Below are positions 19,331-29,706 of a stretch of 64,000 nt of DNA, in pieces; within the stretch, counting starts at the first letter, position 1; every line of letters starts with the position of its first letter. The notes below the pieces were generated by a model that did not search any database, was not told the DNA's origin, and worked only from the letters and a program-made list of their open reading frames with translations. The position numbers and the translations under genes were made by a program. Source of the DNA: an uncultured Alphaproteobacteria bacterium (GTDB lineage: Bacteria; Pseudomonadota; Alphaproteobacteria; RF32; CAG-239); the NCBI GenBank assembly GCA_944390275.1, contig CALXPL010000001.1, positions 1 to 64,000 on the forward strand, written 5' to 3'.

Positions 19331-19356
19331 AAGGTCTGTTATTTCAGACCTTTTTG
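19331..19356. terminator. Bidirectional terminator between apaG and tkt
   Basis: AAGGTCTG and CAGACCTT form an 8-bp stem around a TTATTT loop. T follows on the + strand, and the A run on the other side gives T on the minus strand, so it can serve both convergent genes. Confidence 0.85.
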
Positions 19357-19363
19357 TTTTTTC

Positions 19364-21340
19364 TTATTTGATACTTTTCTCGACCGCCTTTACAATATGC
19401 TCCACGTCAATTCCAAAGTGAGAATATAATTGTTCTGCGGGACCCGATTCTCCAAAATCCTTCATAGAAATAATTTGTCCGTTATCTCCGACATACTTTT
19501 CCCATCCGAATCCAGAAGCTGCCTCTACGGCAATTCTAGGAACGCAACCCAATACCTGTTTACGATAACATTCATCTTGTTTATCAAATAGTTCCCAACA
19601 TGGAATCGAGACAACGGCTGTATGTATTCCTTTCTTTTCTAGTTCTTTTTGCGCAACGACTGCTAAAGATACTTCAGAGCCGCTTGCTAAAATTGTTGCT
19701 TGGCGTTGTTCTGCGCTTTCAGATATAATATAACCGCCTTTTTGTGTTTCATTATTCTTTGCTTCTTTTCTTAACAGCGGTAAAGATTGACGGCTTAACG
19801 CTAAAATGCTTGGTTCATGTTCGCTTTGCAAAGCAATTTGCCATGCTTCTGCCGTTTCAATAACATCACAGGGACGAAATACCAATATATTCGGCATAGC
19901 ACGAAACGACGCCAAATGCTCTATCGGTTGATGTGTCGGTCCATCTTCTCCGACTCCTATTGAATCGTGAGTTAAAACATATATGACTCTTAAGCCCATT
20001 AATGCTGAAAGACGCATTGATGGACGCATATAATCTGAAAAAACAAAGAATGTTCCACCGTAAGGAATAACGCCTCCGTGTAGAGCCATACCATTCATAA
20101 TAGCTCCCATTGCGTGTTCTCTTATTCCATACATCACATTATTTCCACCATAGTTTGTTTTGGTTATCGTTTCCATGCCTTTAACATACGTTAAATTAGA
20201 TGCTGCTAAATCGGCTGAACCTCCGATAATTTTCGGTATATTGGGAACTATTCTTTCTAAACACTGTTCCGATGCTTTGCGGGTCGCTATTTTTGTTTGT
20301 TCTTGCAAACATTGCTCTTTGAACTTTTCTAAATCTTTATCCCAGTTTTTGGGTAATTCATTTTTTATTTCAGATTGAAAATCTTTTGATTTTTTAGCTA
20401 CTTCTTGCCATTTTTGATATTCTGAAAGATTTTTCTTTCCTGCTTCTAACCATGCTTTTCTTATTGCTTCGGGAATCTCAAAAGGTTCATAGTGCCAATT
20501 TAATTGTTGACGCATTGCTTGTGCTTCTTCGGCTCCTAACGGAGAACCATGACATTTTGATGTTCCGCTTTTCGTCGGTGCTCCGTACCCTATAATTGTT
20601 TTACATGAAATTAATGTCGGATATTCTGACTTTTGTGCTTCTTTTATGGCTTGTTCTATTTCTTGCGGATTATGCCCGTCAATCTCTATTGTATTCCACC
20701 CACATGCTTCAAAACGTTTTCTCTGATTCGTCGAATTTGAATCTGTTACTTTTCCATCTATGGTAATGTTATTATTATCCCAAAAAACAATTAATTTATT
20801 TAATTTCAAATGTCCTGCCAAAGCTATTGCTTCTTCCGAAATTCCTTCCATTAAACAACCATCGCCACATATTACGTAGGTATAGTGATTACAAAGTTCA
20901 TCTCCATATTTTGCATTTATGTGCCTTTCTGCTACTGCCATACCTACTGCCGTACTCAATCCCTGTCCTAAAGGTCCTGTTGTTGTATCAATCCCTGATA
21001 TTTTTCCATATTCAGGATGCCCTGCCGTTTTTGAACCTAATTGCCTAAAATTTTTTATATCTTCTATTGTAATCTCCGGATTGCCTAGTAAATAGAGTAT
21101 TGAATATAAAAGCATTGAACCATGACCGGCTGATAATACAAAACGATCTCTATCAAACCATTTCATGTCTTGAGGATTTGTTTTTAAAAATTTTGTAAAC
21201 AAAACTGTTGCAACATCGGCCATGCCTAACGGCATTCCCGGGTGCCCTGACTTTGATTTCTCTATGGCATCTACTGTTAAGAAACGTATTGCATTTGCCA
21301 TTAATTTTTCTTTATTCCCTTCTATCTTGTCTTTTTCCAT
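19364..21340 (-). CDS. tkt: Transketolase
   Basis: A full-length (658-residue) thiamine-diphosphate enzyme of the non-oxidative pentose phosphate pathway, moving two-carbon units between ketose and aldose phosphates. Visible family motifs include KSGHPGMPLGMAD, SAGHGSMLLYS, GPLGQGL, the ThDP/metal motif GDGCLMEGIS..N, and GVGEDGPTHQPIEHLA in the pyrimidine-binding half. The open frame extends 25 codons further upstream, but AGGAG eight bases ahead of the ATG at 21340 and the upstream gene's end at 21342 fix the start there. It is the last gene of a four-gene minus-strand operon. Confidence 0.95.
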   Translation of the reverse strand: MEKDKIEGNKEKLMANAIRFLTVDAIEKSKSGHPGMPLGMADVATVLFTKFLKTNPQDMKWFDRDRFVLSAGHGSMLLYSILYLLGNPEITIEDIKNFRQLGSKTAGHPEYGKISGIDTTTGPLGQGLSTAVGMAVAERHINAKYGDELCNHYTYVICGDGCLMEGISEEAIALAGHLKLNKLIVFWDNNNITIDGKVTDSNSTNQRKRFEACGWNTIEIDGHNPQEIEQAIKEAQKSEYPTLISCKTIIGYGAPTKSGTSKCHGSPLGAEEAQAMRQQLNWHYEPFEIPEAIRKAWLEAGKKNLSEYQKWQEVAKKSKDFQSEIKNELPKNWDKDLEKFKEQCLQEQTKIATRKASEQCLERIVPNIPKIIGGSADLAASNLTYVKGMETITKTNYGGNNVMYGIREHAMGAIMNGMALHGGVIPYGGTFFVFSDYMRPSMRLSALMGLRVIYVLTHDSIGVGEDGPTHQPIEHLASFRAMPNILVFRPCDVIETAEAWQIALQSEHEPSILALSRQSLPLLRKEAKNNETQKGGYIISESAEQRQATILASGSEVSLAVVAQKELEKKGIHTAVVSIPCWELFDKQDECYRKQVLGCVPRIAVEAASGFGWEKYVGDNGQIISMKDFGESGPAEQLYSHFGIDVEHIVKAVEKSIK

Positions 21341-21341
21341 A

Positions 21342-21851
21342 TTATTTCTCCTCTGCCGGGTCAAAATTTTTGTCAAAGTATTGGTTATTATATATTTGTG
21401 CTCGAGGATTAACAATTAATCCTATATTTATCGCCGTGTCATAGCGCAATTTGTAAGGAATCGCTATTTTAACCGGTTGACTCGTATATAAAATTTCTTT
21501 TTTAAACTCCGGCATTGTTGCTACTATGCGCTCTTTTCTTGTACCATACGCTGTTTGAATGTAATACTCAAAAGGAACATTGACTTTTTTTCCTGTTTCC
21601 AAGCGTCTAATACGAAATACCGGCTGGACTACCGCCATTGTATCTTGAACGGCATTTACATTTATACAATCACTATGATATCCGTCTATTGTAATTTGAT
21701 AAGCTCCCATGTGTTGAACTATTTTTGCATAAGAACCATCTTCTGCAATAAAGATTTTCGGGCATCTTTGAATATTTTCCTCATGTTGTACCGTACAGGA
21801 CATACTTAACAAAAACATGCCCAAATATATCGTTCGTTTTAATAAGTTCAT
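21342..21851 (-). CDS. Small lipoprotein of unknown function
   Basis: A signal sequence with lipobox (LLSMSC) begins a 169-residue protein with a beta-rich body and no motif I recognise. It overlaps the upstream methyltransferase gene by four bases (ATGA) and ends one base before the transketolase start, so it is firmly inside the operon. The location suggests co-expression only; no functional link is evident. Confidence 0.75.
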   Translation of the reverse strand: MNLLKRTIYLGMFLLSMSCTVQHEENIQRCPKIFIAEDGSYAKIVQHMGAYQITIDGYHSDCINVNAVQDTMAVVQPVFRIRRLETGKKVNVPFEYYIQTAYGTRKERIVATMPEFKKEILYTSQPVKIAIPYKLRYDTAINIGLIVNPRAQIYNNQYFDKNFDPAEEK

Positions 21852-22999
21852 ATGCTCTGCTCCTCAAACAGGGCTACCAGTTCCATATGCGGAGAATAAA
21901 TAAACTGGTCAACCATCGTTATTTCTTTCATTTCATATCCATTTTGTACCAATAAATTTGCGTCGGTAACAAATGTTTGCGGATTGCATGAAATGCCTAT
22001 AATCTTTTTAGGACGTTCTTCCGTTTGCAGTTGAACTATATTTTTGATTTGAGCATGAGCTCCTGCTCTCGGAGGATCAAATATTATAATATCAAAACTT
22101 TTTATTTCTTCCGGACTTAGGGGATACTTAAATAAATTTTTATTTTTAATTTCAATATTGTGCAACATGTTCTTCTTTACGTTTTTAAGAAATGTTTGTA
22201 ACGCGTTTTCCGACGAATCTATTGCTGTTATTTGATTATTTTTATCTTTTGCCAACGGATATGAAAAAGTTCCTATTCCACAGAACAAATCAGCAATTTT
22301 TCCATTTGATGTTCCGACATATTTTAATACCATTTCTCTTAATGCTTTTTCCGACTTCTTTGATGCTTGCATAAAGCCTCCTGCCGGTATTTCTATGTTT
22401 ACTTCAGATATTTTAATGTAAGGAGCTTGTTTTTCTATTATTGTTTCTGTTGTATTCGCTTGGTTGGAATAACGATGTGAAATTCTTAAAATATCATTTT
22501 TCTTTTGTGCATATTCACTAATTATCATTCGATGTGCCAAATCTAGCTCTTTATCAAATTCTAAAACAATGTCTATGCCATTCTCCGCTTCACAAATCAG
22601 TACATCCCCTTGGGTCAATATTTCTTTATTTCTTTTTTTCTTTTTACTTTTAATCGTAAATGGAATCGTGCATAACTCTTCTAACAAATTTCGAATCCAT
22701 GAAATACAATTATTTAAATTTTCTGTTATTAACAGACACTTTTGTATATCAACAATTTCTTTGCTTTTCTTTTGGTTAAAACCTAGTATTACTTTTCCTC
22801 GCTGATATTGGAAAGCTAATGATGCTCGTCTTCTTTCCCCATCCCCTATGAAAATCGGAGAACCATAAGTTATTTTTTCTTGCTGTATTCCAGATATAAT
22901 GTTCATGAATTTTTTTATTTTTTCTTTTTGGTATGTTTCTTCAACATCTTCTCTGTTTGAACATCCTCCGCAAAAGTTGGTATATGGACATTGAGTCAT
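21848..22999 (-). CDS. TrmA/RlmCD-family class I RNA (uracil-C5) methyltransferase
   Basis: An N-terminal CPYTNFCGGC motif gives the cysteines of the iron-sulfur cluster seen in RlmC/RlmD-type enzymes. The C-terminal half has the SAM motif ADLFCGIGTFSYPLA, the FDPPRAGAH loop, and the catalytic Cys in GISCNPQTF. These mark a methyltransferase that modifies C5 of a uridine in rRNA or tRNA. Which uridine cannot be told from sequence. At 383 residues it lacks a full TRAM domain at the N-terminus, as do several alphaproteobacterial relatives. It starts two bases after the preceding gene ends and overlaps the next by four bases. Confidence 0.88.
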   Translation of the reverse strand: MTQCPYTNFCGGCSNREDVEETYQKEKIKKFMNIISGIQQEKITYGSPIFIGDGERRRASLAFQYQRGKVILGFNQKKSKEIVDIQKCLLITENLNNCISWIRNLLEELCTIPFTIKSKKKKRNKEILTQGDVLICEAENGIDIVLEFDKELDLAHRMIISEYAQKKNDILRISHRYSNQANTTETIIEKQAPYIKISEVNIEIPAGGFMQASKKSEKALREMVLKYVGTSNGKIADLFCGIGTFSYPLAKDKNNQITAIDSSENALQTFLKNVKKNMLHNIEIKNKNLFKYPLSPEEIKSFDIIIFDPPRAGAHAQIKNIVQLQTEERPKKIIGISCNPQTFVTDANLLVQNGYEMKEITMVDQFIYSPHMELVALFEEQSI

Positions 23000-23001
23000 C
23001 C

Positions 23002-24762
23002 TTATAAATCCTCTATATCTACTCCCGGAACATTTATATTGGGTTTGTTATTTTGTTCAATACTATTTGTTCCTTCTGTTATGTGATTACTTTCTATTCC
23101 ATCTAGTAAAGAAACTTCTTGTGATTGTTCCTTCTCAAATATCGGGTGCCGATTAGAGGCCTCATCTTTATGCATGGTATTCGTTTCTGGATTGAAATTC
23201 TTTAAATCTGAAGGATGAAATACTTCTACCCTATTACGCCCATTTTGTTTTGCTTTATAAAGAGCTTCATCTGCTGTCTTTATTAATGTATCTATGTTAT
23301 CTGATACCTTTGAAGATGAAATTCCTATACTTATCGTAAATGTTACTATTCTTCCATCATCTGATGGAACTTTTAAATTGGCTATTGTTTCTCTTAAACG
23401 TTCTGCAACATTTTTAGCCTTTTCTATTGTTACATCATCCAAATATATAACAAATTCTTCACCGCCGTAACGTGCTACAATATCATTATCTCGTAATGCT
23501 CTTTCACAGGCTCCGGCTAATTCGATCAAAACTTTATCTCCTGTTTTATGACCATAGGTATCGTTTACTTTCTTGAATAAATCCACATCAGTCATTAATA
23601 CACAGTACATTCCGTTATTTAAACGTGCATTTGCTATTCGTTTATTCACTTCATCTTCAAAATATCGTCTGTTATATAATGATGTTAATGGATCTCTTGT
23701 TGCTTGATTCTTGAGTAATACTTCTCTATTCTTTCGTGATGTAATATCTTGGAATGCGGCATACAAAACAACATCATAATTGTAATCGATGGTTGTTGCT
23801 GACGTTAAAAGCCAGAATGGCGTATCTCCCGAATAACTCTTTACCAAAATTTCAAAATCTTGCACTTCTTTTTCTTGTTCCAAACGTTCATTTAAAAGTG
23901 TACGATTGTCAATATCAGCGAAAAAATCTTTTAATTTGTAGCGATCTAATTCCGTAGGATCTATTCCAAATAATTTTACGGCATTGTTATTGGCCAGTAT
24001 AATTTTATCATCACTTAATCGGGCTATAATAATTGGAAACGGCGAAGATTTTATAATCTCTTCTATTCGTCTGTTATATTTATCTAATTCTAAATTTGCC
24101 GTATCTAATTTTCTTGATATCGAATCGGCATATATCAGTGCAATTGCGACTCCCAAACCGCTGTAATATAATGCAGAAACATACCAACTATTTAACATAT
24201 TCAAACTAACTCCCGTCAAACGAATAACAAGAATTAAGGTTACCACAGATGACAGGATACTTGCTATCATATATCCGGATTTATATTTTCTATGTGATTG
24301 AGACCAGAAACTTACCGTTATGCAAATGAACCCCGTGATAATAAATATTTGTTGCATATTCATTACCATTTCATTATTCGGAGATATAAAAACAAAATAA
24401 ATAATTGAAATTAACCCAATGCCTCCCAACAAACTGGCTATGGAAAAACTGGGAATATTATTTATCAGTATTTGAGTGGCTGCTACTGCCATTAAAAGCA
24501 TCGCTATCAATAACAAAAGCAATTCTAAAAAGACAAGTGTATTTATTGATTCAACAATACCTTGTTCATAAAATTTATTAATTTTATATATGATACCCGT
24601 TGTTAATAATTCAAGTGCTAAACCTGAATATAACAACCACAGACCCTTTTTTATTGTTATTTTTTGTTGACTTACCATATAAATTGATAAACCTAAAATA
24701 AGTAATGAGCCTATTGTAATTGATAAGTTGGAAATATTTGCAAAAATTTCAATGCTTCCCAT
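23002..24762 (-). CDS. Membrane diguanylate cyclase (membrane sensor-PAS-GGDEF)
   Basis: About seven hydrophobic segments occupy residues 10-215 and form a membrane sensor module. A PAS domain follows (about 230-345, with FPIIIARLSDDKIILANN), then a GGDEF domain (about 355-515) with an intact GGEEF active site and an RxxD product-inhibition site five residues ahead of it. It should therefore make cyclic di-GMP and be feedback-inhibited. The last ~70 residues are a low-complexity tail. It is the first gene of the operon with the RNA methyltransferase, lipoprotein and tkt. The membrane module's signal is unknown. Confidence 0.92.
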   Translation of the reverse strand: MGSIEIFANISNLSITIGSLLILGLSIYMVSQQKITIKKGLWLLYSGLALELLTTGIIYKINKFYEQGIVESINTLVFLELLLLLIAMLLMAVAATQILINNIPSFSIASLLGGIGLISIIYFVFISPNNEMVMNMQQIFIITGFICITVSFWSQSHRKYKSGYMIASILSSVVTLILVIRLTGVSLNMLNSWYVSALYYSGLGVAIALIYADSISRKLDTANLELDKYNRRIEEIIKSSPFPIIIARLSDDKIILANNNAVKLFGIDPTELDRYKLKDFFADIDNRTLLNERLEQEKEVQDFEILVKSYSGDTPFWLLTSATTIDYNYDVVLYAAFQDITSRKNREVLLKNQATRDPLTSLYNRRYFEDEVNKRIANARLNNGMYCVLMTDVDLFKKVNDTYGHKTGDKVLIELAGACERALRDNDIVARYGGEEFVIYLDDVTIEKAKNVAERLRETIANLKVPSDDGRIVTFTISIGISSSKVSDNIDTLIKTADEALYKAKQNGRNRVEVFHPSDLKNFNPETNTMHKDEASNRHPIFEKEQSQEVSLLDGIESNHITEGTNSIEQNNKPNINVPGVDIEDL

Positions 24763-24914
24763 AGCGCATCCTTTGATTGTTTCGTTATCTTTATCTTGTA
24801 CCTTATCAGAACTTTATTAATATAACATAAAAACATTTTCTATAAAATAATAAGTGATTTTAAATTAAAAATATTATACCATATGTTTAGCTTTCAATTG
24901 TAAGGATGTAAAAT

Positions 24915-26078
24915 ATGAAAACGGCACAACATTATAGTCATAGTTTTGAGTTAAAATTAAATCATTTGCCTTGTAAAGCTTCTGACAGAATTACTCTGAA
25001 AATATTATTACCTGGAATTTTTTGTGGTTTAGCTTTAATGTTCTTGGCGTTTTACGATTTTAGCAATGGTTTTCTTTTAAGTGGTAAATTTGATGTCGTT
25101 TTTACTGACACTACCGGTGAAAAATATGATACATTCCTTAGCCCCTCTGTATTTGATACTCTTATTTTTCTTGTCGGAGCTTGGATAACGGCTTCTTTAT
25201 TTTTTTCATACATCCGCTATCGTAAAATATGTTTCAATGGAGAAATTGTTCAAATCATTGATAGAAAACTTGGCGGAAGAAAAATTGTTTATTCTGAAAA
25301 TATTAAAAATTATGAAGGAGTTCAAATGCGAATCGAATTTTTTCAATTCGGTTTTATCAATAAGAATAAATATATAATTGAACTAAAACATCGCAATCTT
25401 CATAAAGTTGCTCCTTTATATATTTCAACAAGCTCTAAAAATATTCGTTCTAAATGGAAATATTACGCAAAATCTCTTAACCTTCCCGCCTTAATTTTAA
25501 CGGATAATGGACTGGTAAAAAGAAATGTTGAAGACTTGGATAAATCTATCTTAACTCTGTTTCAAGAGAAAAAATTTAAAAATGAATATGTTTCCGATGA
25601 ACGCTTGCCTGATTCCGTTATCGTCGTCAGAAAAAAAGATAAAACAATTATTAAAATGGCTAAAATCTTATGGGATGTCTATAATAAAATTTCATGGGGT
25701 ATCATTGTTATATTAGCAATTATTGTCTTAGCTACAATGACCTTTGCCGATGATGGAAGTCTATCGAGTAAACTCTTTTCTTACTTGAGCATTCTTATCC
25801 TTATGGTCGCTACCTATCTTTTATTTAAAAGAGATAAAATTGCTATTAAAAAACATAAGTTTGTTATCGTTCACAAATTTCCTTTGAAAAACTTTAAAAA
25901 AGACGAAATTAATAAAAACGAAATTGAAGCAATTGTTGTTACTCAAAATCCTGCAACCGGTCGCTTTTTCCTTTCCATTACTTCGCAGAATAAAACTGTT
26001 GTCTTTGGAAAAAAAATGCCTGCTGCTGATTTAAATTGGGTTCGAAAATTCCTTATCAATAATATCATCAAAGGATAA
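24915..26078 (+). CDS. Polytopic membrane protein with two helix pairs, unknown
   Basis: Two transmembrane helices near residues 33-60 and 80-100 precede a ~130-residue cytoplasmic domain (RKIVYSENIKNYEGVQM). A second helix pair follows (about 255-305), then another soluble domain of similar strand pattern (KIAIKKHKFVIVHKFP). The paired soluble parts look like PH-like domains next to membrane anchors, which is only a topology-based guess. AAGG lies ahead of the ATG. It is divergent from the cyclase operon. Confidence 0.65.
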   Translation: MKTAQHYSHSFELKLNHLPCKASDRITLKILLPGIFCGLALMFLAFYDFSNGFLLSGKFDVVFTDTTGEKYDTFLSPSVFDTLIFLVGAWITASLFFSYIRYRKICFNGEIVQIIDRKLGGRKIVYSENIKNYEGVQMRIEFFQFGFINKNKYIIELKHRNLHKVAPLYISTSSKNIRSKWKYYAKSLNLPALILTDNGLVKRNVEDLDKSILTLFQEKKFKNEYVSDERLPDSVIVVRKKDKTIIKMAKILWDVYNKISWGIIVILAIIVLATMTFADDGSLSSKLFSYLSILILMVATYLLFKRDKIAIKKHKFVIVHKFPLKNFKKDEINKNEIEAIVVTQNPATGRFFLSITSQNKTVVFGKKMPAADLNWVRKFLINNIIKG

Positions 26079-26166
26079 AATTGGTAATCAATCGCAAATA
26101 CTACTTGGATAAATAAATAATTTTAGCTATAAATATTTATTATAGTTTAATTTAAAGGGTTGGCAT

Positions 26167-26859
26167 ATGGTTAAAAATATAAAAAACGATACTTCTTCTG
26201 ACGATATTTTATTTCAAGAAATCAATGAAGAGCTTAAACAAGAAAAATTGCGTTCCTTTTGGAAAAAATATGGAATATTTGTAATTATTGCCGTCATTGC
26301 TATTTTGACTTTTGCCGTCAGCTTTGAGAGCATTAAATTATGGCAAACAAAAAAGGCTCAAACGTGGTCAGATGCTTATGCTTACGCTTATAACCTTCAA
26401 ATGCAAGGAAAATATGATGAGAGTATTGATATCTTCAAAAAAATTGAAAATCAAAACGGCGGAATGTATAAAGACCTTGCTCAAATGCAAATCGCCAACA
26501 TTCTCTTGGAACAAGAAAAATATGATGAAGCATTTACTGTTTTAAATACTTTAATTGAAGATTCTAATACAAATAATTCTCTTAGAAATATTGCTATTTT
26601 TAAACTTGCTTCTTATAAACTTGATAATGCTCCTAAAGAAGAAGTTGAATTTTTATTGAATAAATTAATTGATGGCGATAACAGCTGGAAAAACATTGCT
26701 AAAGAAATGAAAGCAATGCTCGCTATTCGTGAAGGAAATATTTCTAATGCTTTAGAAATATATAATGATATTCTTAATAATAATGAATTATCAGAATCTT
26801 TACGTACTCGTGTTCAAGATATGGTTTCAGTTCTTACTGAAGCTCAAGCTAATAATTAA
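26167..26859 (+). CDS. Membrane-anchored TPR protein (YfgM-like)
   Basis: A short cytoplasmic N-terminus, one transmembrane helix (about residues 35-57) and TPR-like helical repeats (KYDESIDIFKKIE, KYDEAFTVLNTLI, NISNALEIYNDIL) give the architecture of YfgM. In E. coli YfgM is encoded immediately upstream of bamB and der and works as a periplasmic chaperone with SecYEG and PpiD. The same gene order here (TPR, bamB, der) is strong contextual support. It ends 16 bases before the bamB start. Confidence 0.85.
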   Translation: MVKNIKNDTSSDDILFQEINEELKQEKLRSFWKKYGIFVIIAVIAILTFAVSFESIKLWQTKKAQTWSDAYAYAYNLQMQGKYDESIDIFKKIENQNGGMYKDLAQMQIANILLEQEKYDEAFTVLNTLIEDSNTNNSLRNIAIFKLASYKLDNAPKEEVEFLLNKLIDGDNSWKNIAKEMKAMLAIREGNISNALEIYNDILNNNELSESLRTRVQDMVSVLTEAQANN

Positions 26860-26875
26860 TTCTATGGGGACTTCT

Positions 26876-28201
26876 ATGCTAATTAATAAAAAAATTGTAT
26901 TGAGCTTCTTGTGCCTTTCCGTGGCCGCTTGCGGTATGTTCTCCTCTGACAAAATTGTTTTGGAAGGTGAACGTATTTCTGTTCTTGATGGTGAAACAAT
27001 ATTACAACCAGATTATTTACCCAATCAAGTTTCTATTGATCTTCCCGAGCCCGAAACAAATATTGCATGGGAACAAAATGGCGGAAATTCCTTACATTTC
27101 CTCGGACACCCTAATAGTGCTGATATGATTACAAAATTGTGGAGTACCGATTTTGGTGTCGGAGGCTCTCAGAGAGATTTTATTATTGCTTTACCTATTG
27201 TGAAACATAAAGTTGCCTTTACAATAGATGCCGATGCCGTTGTAAGAGCCTTCCGTATGGATAATGGTCAAAATATTTGGGAAAGTAAATTAAAACCTTT
27301 TAATAAAAATGATAGTGGCGTTGCCATGAAAGGAGCTGGTTTAGCTGCCAATAATAAAATTATCTATGCTACAACCGGTTTTGGCGGCGTTGCTGCCTTA
27401 GATATGATGACAGGAAATAAACTTTGGGTTTATAATGCCGGTTTACCTATCCGAATTGCTCCAACCGTTTCTGACAGATATGTCTTTGTGCAAACGATTG
27501 ATAATACATTAACGGCTTTAAATGCGCAAACCGGTACAGAACTTTGGAAATATCGTTCGACTAAAGAAGCGACAACACTTGTCGGCGGTGCAAATCCTGC
27601 TTTTGATGAAAGTAATGATGTTGTCGTTGCGGCTTTTTCCAGTGGCGAATTAAGAGCTATTAAGGCAAGTACAGGCACTCCTTTGTGGTCTGTTTTACTT
27701 GTATCTCGGAAAAGAGTAAACTCTTTGGCTTCTATTAATACAATTAAAGCAAATCCTGTCATTGATAATAACGTTGTTTATGCTGTTGGAAATAATAATG
27801 TTTTAATGGCTATTGATTTGCGTACAGGTATTCCTATTTGGGAAAGAGAAGTTAGCAGTGTTAATCAACCATGGGTTGTCGGAAATTATTTGTACGTTTT
27901 ATCTAATGATGCTGATTTAGCTGCCTTTGATAAAAAATCTGGAAAAATTATTTGGGCAACACGAATTCCTCTTGGCGAAGATGTATCGGCAAAAAGCGGT
28001 GTTTATTTATCAGGCCCTGTGTTAACCGGATATCGTTTAATTGTGGCTTCTTCTAATGGTCAGGCTTTTGCCATTTCTCCTTTCAGCGGACAAATATTGG
28101 GTTACATTGAATTGGACGATGGCGTTGTTGTTCCTCCTGTCGTGGCTTATGATACCGTTTTATTCGCCACAAATAATGCTGAATTAGTTGCTTATAAGTA
28201 G
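26876..28201 (+). CDS. bamB: Outer-membrane protein assembly factor BamB
   Basis: A lipoprotein signal (LSVAACG) is followed by a PQQ-type beta-propeller with recurring AxDxxTGxxLW units (ALDMMTGNKLWVYNA, ALNAQTGTELWKY, AIDLRTGIPIWERE, AFDKKSGKIIWATRI). BamB is the propeller lipoprotein of the BAM complex that folds beta-barrels into the outer membrane. The open frame extends 37 codons upstream into the TPR gene, but TATGGGGA five bases before the ATG at 26876 and the immediate signal peptide fix this start. It lies between the YfgM-like gene and der, as in many proteobacteria. Confidence 0.93.
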   Translation: MLINKKIVLSFLCLSVAACGMFSSDKIVLEGERISVLDGETILQPDYLPNQVSIDLPEPETNIAWEQNGGNSLHFLGHPNSADMITKLWSTDFGVGGSQRDFIIALPIVKHKVAFTIDADAVVRAFRMDNGQNIWESKLKPFNKNDSGVAMKGAGLAANNKIIYATTGFGGVAALDMMTGNKLWVYNAGLPIRIAPTVSDRYVFVQTIDNTLTALNAQTGTELWKYRSTKEATTLVGGANPAFDESNDVVVAAFSSGELRAIKASTGTPLWSVLLVSRKRVNSLASINTIKANPVIDNNVVYAVGNNNVLMAIDLRTGIPIWEREVSSVNQPWVVGNYLYVLSNDADLAAFDKKSGKIIWATRIPLGEDVSAKSGVYLSGPVLTGYRLIVASSNGQAFAISPFSGQILGYIELDDGVVVPPVVAYDTVLFATNNAELVAYK

Positions 28202-28213
28202 TAAGGGTTTGCT

Positions 28214-29596
28214 ATGACATTAAAAATTGCTATTATCGGACGTCCTAATGTCGGAAAATCTACCTTATTCAATCGTTTAGCGGGAAGAAAGGTTGCTCTT
28301 GTTCATGACAAACCCGGTGTTACCCGAGATAGGAGAGAACTTTCTGTTAAATTACGTGATATTGACCTTATCATTATTGATACCGCAGGTTATGAATTTT
28401 CTAAAACGGATAATCTTGAATATCGTATGTGGTTGCAAACACAAAAAGCAATCCAAGATGCTGATATATGCTTATTTTTGTTTGATGCACGCGAAGGGTT
28501 ACATCCTTATGATGAACATTTAGCTTCTCTTGTCAGAGAGAGTCATAAACCTGTTATCTTATTAGCAAATAAATGCGAGGGGAAAGTACAAGAAGATGGA
28601 ATTTATGAGGCTTATAAACTCGGTTTAGGACAACCTATCCCTTTTTCTGCCGAGCACGGTTTGGGACTCGATGATTTGTATGATAGTATTGTTGAGTTTC
28701 AGTCATCAAGTTTAATGACTCATTTGAATACAAAAGAAATTCAAAATACAGATGACTTATCTCAAGAATTGTCATCTTCTCCAATTCAGTTAGCTATTGT
28801 CGGAAGACCCAATGTTGGTAAATCGACTTTAGTTAATGCGTTACTCAATGAAGATAGAATGCTTACAGGAGATGAAGCCGGAGTTACCCGAGATGCAATT
28901 ACTTCCCTATTGCAATGGAAAGGACATAAAATAAATATCGTTGATACTGCTGGACTAAGACGTCAATCGCGCATATCTGATTCCTTAGAAAAAATGTCTG
29001 CTGCCAGTACAAAACATGCTGCTTTTATGGCTCAAGTCGTTATTCTTGTTCTTGATTCTGACGCTGTTCTTGATAAACAAGATTTAACAATTGCTCGTCA
29101 AGTCCTTGATGAAGGAAGAGCTTTAATTATTGCTATTAATAAATGGGACATTGCGAATCGAAAAGAAACTTTGGATAGACTTAATTATAAATTACAAACG
29201 TCGTTAACCCAAGCTGATGGTATTCCTACCGTAACAATTTCTGCTTTGAAAAAAGAAGGGTTAGATAAATTAATGAACGCTGTCTTTAAAGTTTATCAAC
29301 GTTGGAATACTCGTATTCCTACGGCTCCCTTAAATAATTGGTTTCAAGATATTTTAACTAACAACCCTCCTCCCTTGGGAAAAAATAAGAGAAGAATTAA
29401 ATTGCGTTACATTACACAAGCAAAAATAAGACCCCCTTCTTTTTACGTTTTTTCAAGTAATCCTGAGGGACTTCCTGATGCTTATTTACGTTATTTAACA
29501 AATAGCATGCGTGAAGTCTTTGATTTAAAAGGGATTCCTTTACGAATTACCGTTCGAAAAACAGATAATCCTTATGCAAATAAAAGAAAATCCTAA
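28214..29596 (+). CDS. der: Ribosome-assembly GTPase Der (EngA)
   Basis: Two tandem GTPase domains each carry GRPNVGKST (residues ~8 and ~196) and DTAG (G3), followed by a KH-like C-terminal domain (KIRPPSFYVFSSNP, LKGIPLRITVRK). Double-domain Der is universal in bacteria and needed for 50S maturation. The 460-residue length is normal. It is 12 bases behind bamB. Confidence 0.96.
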   Translation: MTLKIAIIGRPNVGKSTLFNRLAGRKVALVHDKPGVTRDRRELSVKLRDIDLIIIDTAGYEFSKTDNLEYRMWLQTQKAIQDADICLFLFDAREGLHPYDEHLASLVRESHKPVILLANKCEGKVQEDGIYEAYKLGLGQPIPFSAEHGLGLDDLYDSIVEFQSSSLMTHLNTKEIQNTDDLSQELSSSPIQLAIVGRPNVGKSTLVNALLNEDRMLTGDEAGVTRDAITSLLQWKGHKINIVDTAGLRRQSRISDSLEKMSAASTKHAAFMAQVVILVLDSDAVLDKQDLTIARQVLDEGRALIIAINKWDIANRKETLDRLNYKLQTSLTQADGIPTVTISALKKEGLDKLMNAVFKVYQRWNTRIPTAPLNNWFQDILTNNPPPLGKNKRRIKLRYITQAKIRPPSFYVFSSNPEGLPDAYLRYLTNSMREVFDLKGIPLRITVRKTDNPYANKRKS

Positions 29597-29706
29597 ACAG
29601 CATATAAATTTGTTTTTGGAATTTACAAGTTTATCTTGACACTCTTGATGTTTAAGATTAACTAAGTGCTAATTTAATATTATTTTATTTTCTAAAATTT
29701 ACTATT